Assembly: GCA_027919835.1 (NCBI GenBank)
Contig: JANVFP010000015.1
Location: 620,001 to 684,000 of the forward strand
Length of the DNA stretch: 64,000 nucleotides
DNA from: Lentinula raphanica
Lineage: Eukaryota > Basidiomycota > Agaricomycetes > Agaricales > Omphalotaceae
Reading direction: 5' to 3'
This document shows positions 62,194 through 64,000 of this stretch, piece by piece. A program made the position numbers and the translations under genes. The notes under the pieces were generated by a model. The model was not told the DNA's origin. It saw only the letters and a program-made list of their open reading frames with translations, and did no database searches. Position 1 is the first letter of the stretch; every line of letters starts with the position of its first letter.

Positions 62194-63707
62194 GTTGACG
62201 AGCAATTAGTGAGACGAGTTTTTCCTGACCAGCAGAGAATATTCGTAGAGCAAGTGGCGGTGGCGTTAGAAGACGGGTCAACCAATGAACCACAACTCAG
62301 GACAACGGTCCACTTATATGGACTTCATCTAGATATATCATATAATCAAAAGACTTGTAGAAAGGGAAGCTACTTCATCGCTTTGCTAAGCCGTTGCCTG
62401 TATCTTATCGTCATCAATCGATTGTTCAAAAAGAGGTGTATCATTATGCTCACCTTGTCCTTTGAGCGAATTGATAGCGCAGCATTATGGTGTTGATATG
62501 ATATCCATACAATATCTACGTGGAAGGCTCCGCATTCGAAATTCGTTCCAATTGATCAAACCCAAGAGTCCCAGGAAACCATAGAACAAGAGAAAAACAG
62601 CGCGCTGAAACATATGGCTCAATTCGAAAAGAGCAAGTGTTGATAAGCCTCGTAGGGCCTAGTACGCCTATGGTATCCAACAACAGCCATTCAGTGTGAG
62701 ATGGCAGGAGGTGGCACATTCAAAACTGGTTTTAATCGATGGGATTCGAGGGTACACAGTAACGAAGAAACAGCGCACTGGTCAGGCCAAGCATATTGAT
62801 CCTGAAGGGGGGCAAAGAAGGTTTACGATATCCATGCGGGTCGTCGATAGTCAAGCACCGAACTATCCCTGGGCCACTGGATCTGGGTAACTGTCAATGA
62901 ACACCACGAAGCTCAGAGAGACTAATGGACCACTCACACTTGAGGAAGAGAAGACTCGTTCACTGAGAGCGAACATTGCAAAATGTTCGGGTTGCGGCTG
63001 GTGAGATGATTATGATTCTCATCATCGGATGGCATGATATTGCCTTGAATCTGCTATTCCAACAGTATTTGGCGTAAAGTACGATAGACTACAACTTTCC
63101 TGCGTTCTTGAAGTTTGGGGTAGTATCTCTTACGTAGAATCAGCGCGCGGTTGAAGTCTGACTTGACGAGACGGTGATGAAACGACGCAAGCATTTATTT
63201 GAAAGCCCTTTGAGCGATATTACTTTGCAATGAGGTCTACGTCAGTTTAGAGTTGAGGATTGCATGTACTATGGAGAACAGGGCCATGGATGAGAATGAG
63301 AATCGCGCCGTAGTAGGTCAATTCAAGTCGGACGAGTTAAAGTTTTACAAAAAGAGTTTCGTAGGTGGTGGCGGTCTGCCGCAGCTAATAAGCGCCCAAG
63401 CTCGGATGGACTCCCGCTCTTGGCCCGCTCCTTCCAACTCAAAGGAAAAAAATTATGGGACGTTCATCGTTCGATCTTGATTGTTGCAGGTGTACCGTGT
63501 AAGGAGTATTGAGTATAACCTCGCAGTCCGTTCGCAAATGATACCACTGACTCTGATGAACTTTGCCATATAGAGAATGGAGGTCAAGGTGGGGTGATTA
63601 ATCTCATATGATCATTAAGTACATGATATGAAAGTCCATTGCCCCACCGTCCCTCACCATCACCCCTCGTAGGACCCCTTCGTCCCATGTACAAAACACG
63701 GCCCTTT
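62194..63707. other. Spacer with relics of the secreted family, between copies 2 and 3
   Basis: This 1,514-nt stretch has no intact gene. It contains the decayed family copy described separately (63000-63405). Sequence from about 63,480 to 63,707 matches the downstream flank of copy 1 at 59,060-59,290. Confidence 0.55.
63000..63405 (-). pseudogene. Decayed relic of a further secreted-family copy
   Basis: The stretch 63255-63300 (TGTACTATGGAGAACAGGGC and on) aligns with the exon 1 regions of copies 1 and 2, where the same strand reads CATCGTGTGTACTACGG and GCCCATGGACAAAATCAAG. It is followed at 63,331-63,375 by the shared promoter flank (GACGAGTT...AGAGTTTCGTAGGTGGTGGCGG). At 63,005-63,045 a GATTATGATTCTCATC...GGCATGATAT block matches the shared downstream flank. 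The domain exon that should lie between is missing or unrecognisable (about 210 nt remain). No open frame spans it. Confidence 0.5.
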
Positions 63708-64000
63708 TCAGTCGACGAGTCTGAACACTGGCCAAGGATAGTCGCCCTGTCTCCAGGACTCCGAGGTCTTGTCCGGGTCTGTCTCAGGCTCGACCCAGTG
63801 TCGACCGGCAGGGACTTCATTATTCAAAACACGACGCCAATCGACAGTGAAATAGGCATGGGGGTAGCAAGGCGTGTATTGAAAGGTGATATCGTGGTTA
63901 ATGTCATCAAAGAGTTGGAACCATAGGAAAGTATCGTTGAGGACGTGGAAAGGATGGCTCTCGACGAATTTGATGCCTCGATGACTAACATGATTACGAG
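63708..64000 (-). CDS. Tandem secreted protein family, copy 3, 5' incomplete at window edge
   Basis: Reading in from the right edge, the frame gives GIKFVESHPFHVLNDTFLWF, QLFDDINHDITFQ, YTPCYPHAYFTVDWRR, VLNNEVPAGRHWVEPETDPD and TSESWRQGDYPWPVFRLVD, then a stop at 63708. It is closer to copy 1 than to copy 2, including the C-terminal TSESW-QGDYPWP block. The signal peptide, linker and first part of the domain lie beyond 64000. No disabling change is seen in the part present. Confidence 0.72.
   Translation of the reverse strand, partial: RNHVSHRGIKFVESHPFHVLNDTFLWFQLFDDINHDITFQYTPCYPHAYFTVDWRRVLNNEVPAGRHWVEPETDPDKTSESWRQGDYPWPVFRLVD

Noticed and set aside
1..64000. tRNA, rRNA or CRISPR features
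   Set aside because: No cloverleaf with proper A and B boxes, no rRNA core sequence and no regularly spaced direct repeats were seen. A covariance-model search would be needed to exclude small ncRNAs.
59293..64000. Secreted family as hydrophobins or cerato-platanins
   Set aside because: Hydrophobins need eight Cys in a fixed pattern and cerato-platanins four. The family domain has only one conserved Cys and different motifs.

Overview
The window is nuclear DNA of a filamentous fungus, most likely a mushroom-forming basidiomycete (Agaricomycetes). Genes are dense, lie on both strands and are cut by many short introns of about 45-65 nt. Nearly all recognisable genes are conserved fungal housekeeping genes. 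The species cannot be named from sequence alone. Exon joins described here were worked out by hand from splice signals and reading frame.

Layout. 1-569: 3' part of a JAC1/HscB-type J-protein. 705-4814: DExH RNA helicase with a probable mitochondrial presequence. 5103-8403: AP-2 alpha adaptin. 8495-11548 (minus): PH-C2-RasGAP protein of the BUD2 type. 11997-13174 (minus): ELO fatty-acid elongase. 13603-14370 (minus): small unrecognised spliced gene. 15202-15745: a 544-bp palindromic MITE with CACTA-like ends and a 3-bp target duplication. 15774-16537 (minus): unrecognised gene with an in-frame stop. 17058-28693: VPS13. 28905-33115 (minus): DENN-domain protein. 34301-36250 (minus): copper-fist transcription factor. 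36632-37199: truncated helicase fragment. 37217-37564 (minus): small hypothetical. 37976-40095 (minus): NIPA-type transporter. 40352-43480: HSP104 behind a heat-shock element. 43943-47637: INCENP/Sli15. 47903-50458: DCP2. 51466-52166 (minus): orphan secreted protein. 53346-58721: large disordered protein with WDDDF-type motifs. 59293 to the right edge: tandem array of a secreted-protein family (two complete copies, one running off the edge, one decayed relic).

Functional themes are membrane traffic and lipid supply (AP-2, VPS13, DENN, ELO), Ras-family polarity signalling (BUD2-like), mitosis (INCENP), proteostasis (HSP104, JAC1) and RNA turnover (DCP2, DExH helicase). I see no biosynthetic cluster. 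The accessory parts are 13.6-17.0 kb, 36.6-37.6 kb, 51.4-52.2 kb and 59-64 kb. The best candidate for something undescribed is the tandem secreted family at the right end. Also notable are the MITE beside a broken gene and four GC-AG introns concentrated in two vesicle-transport genes.
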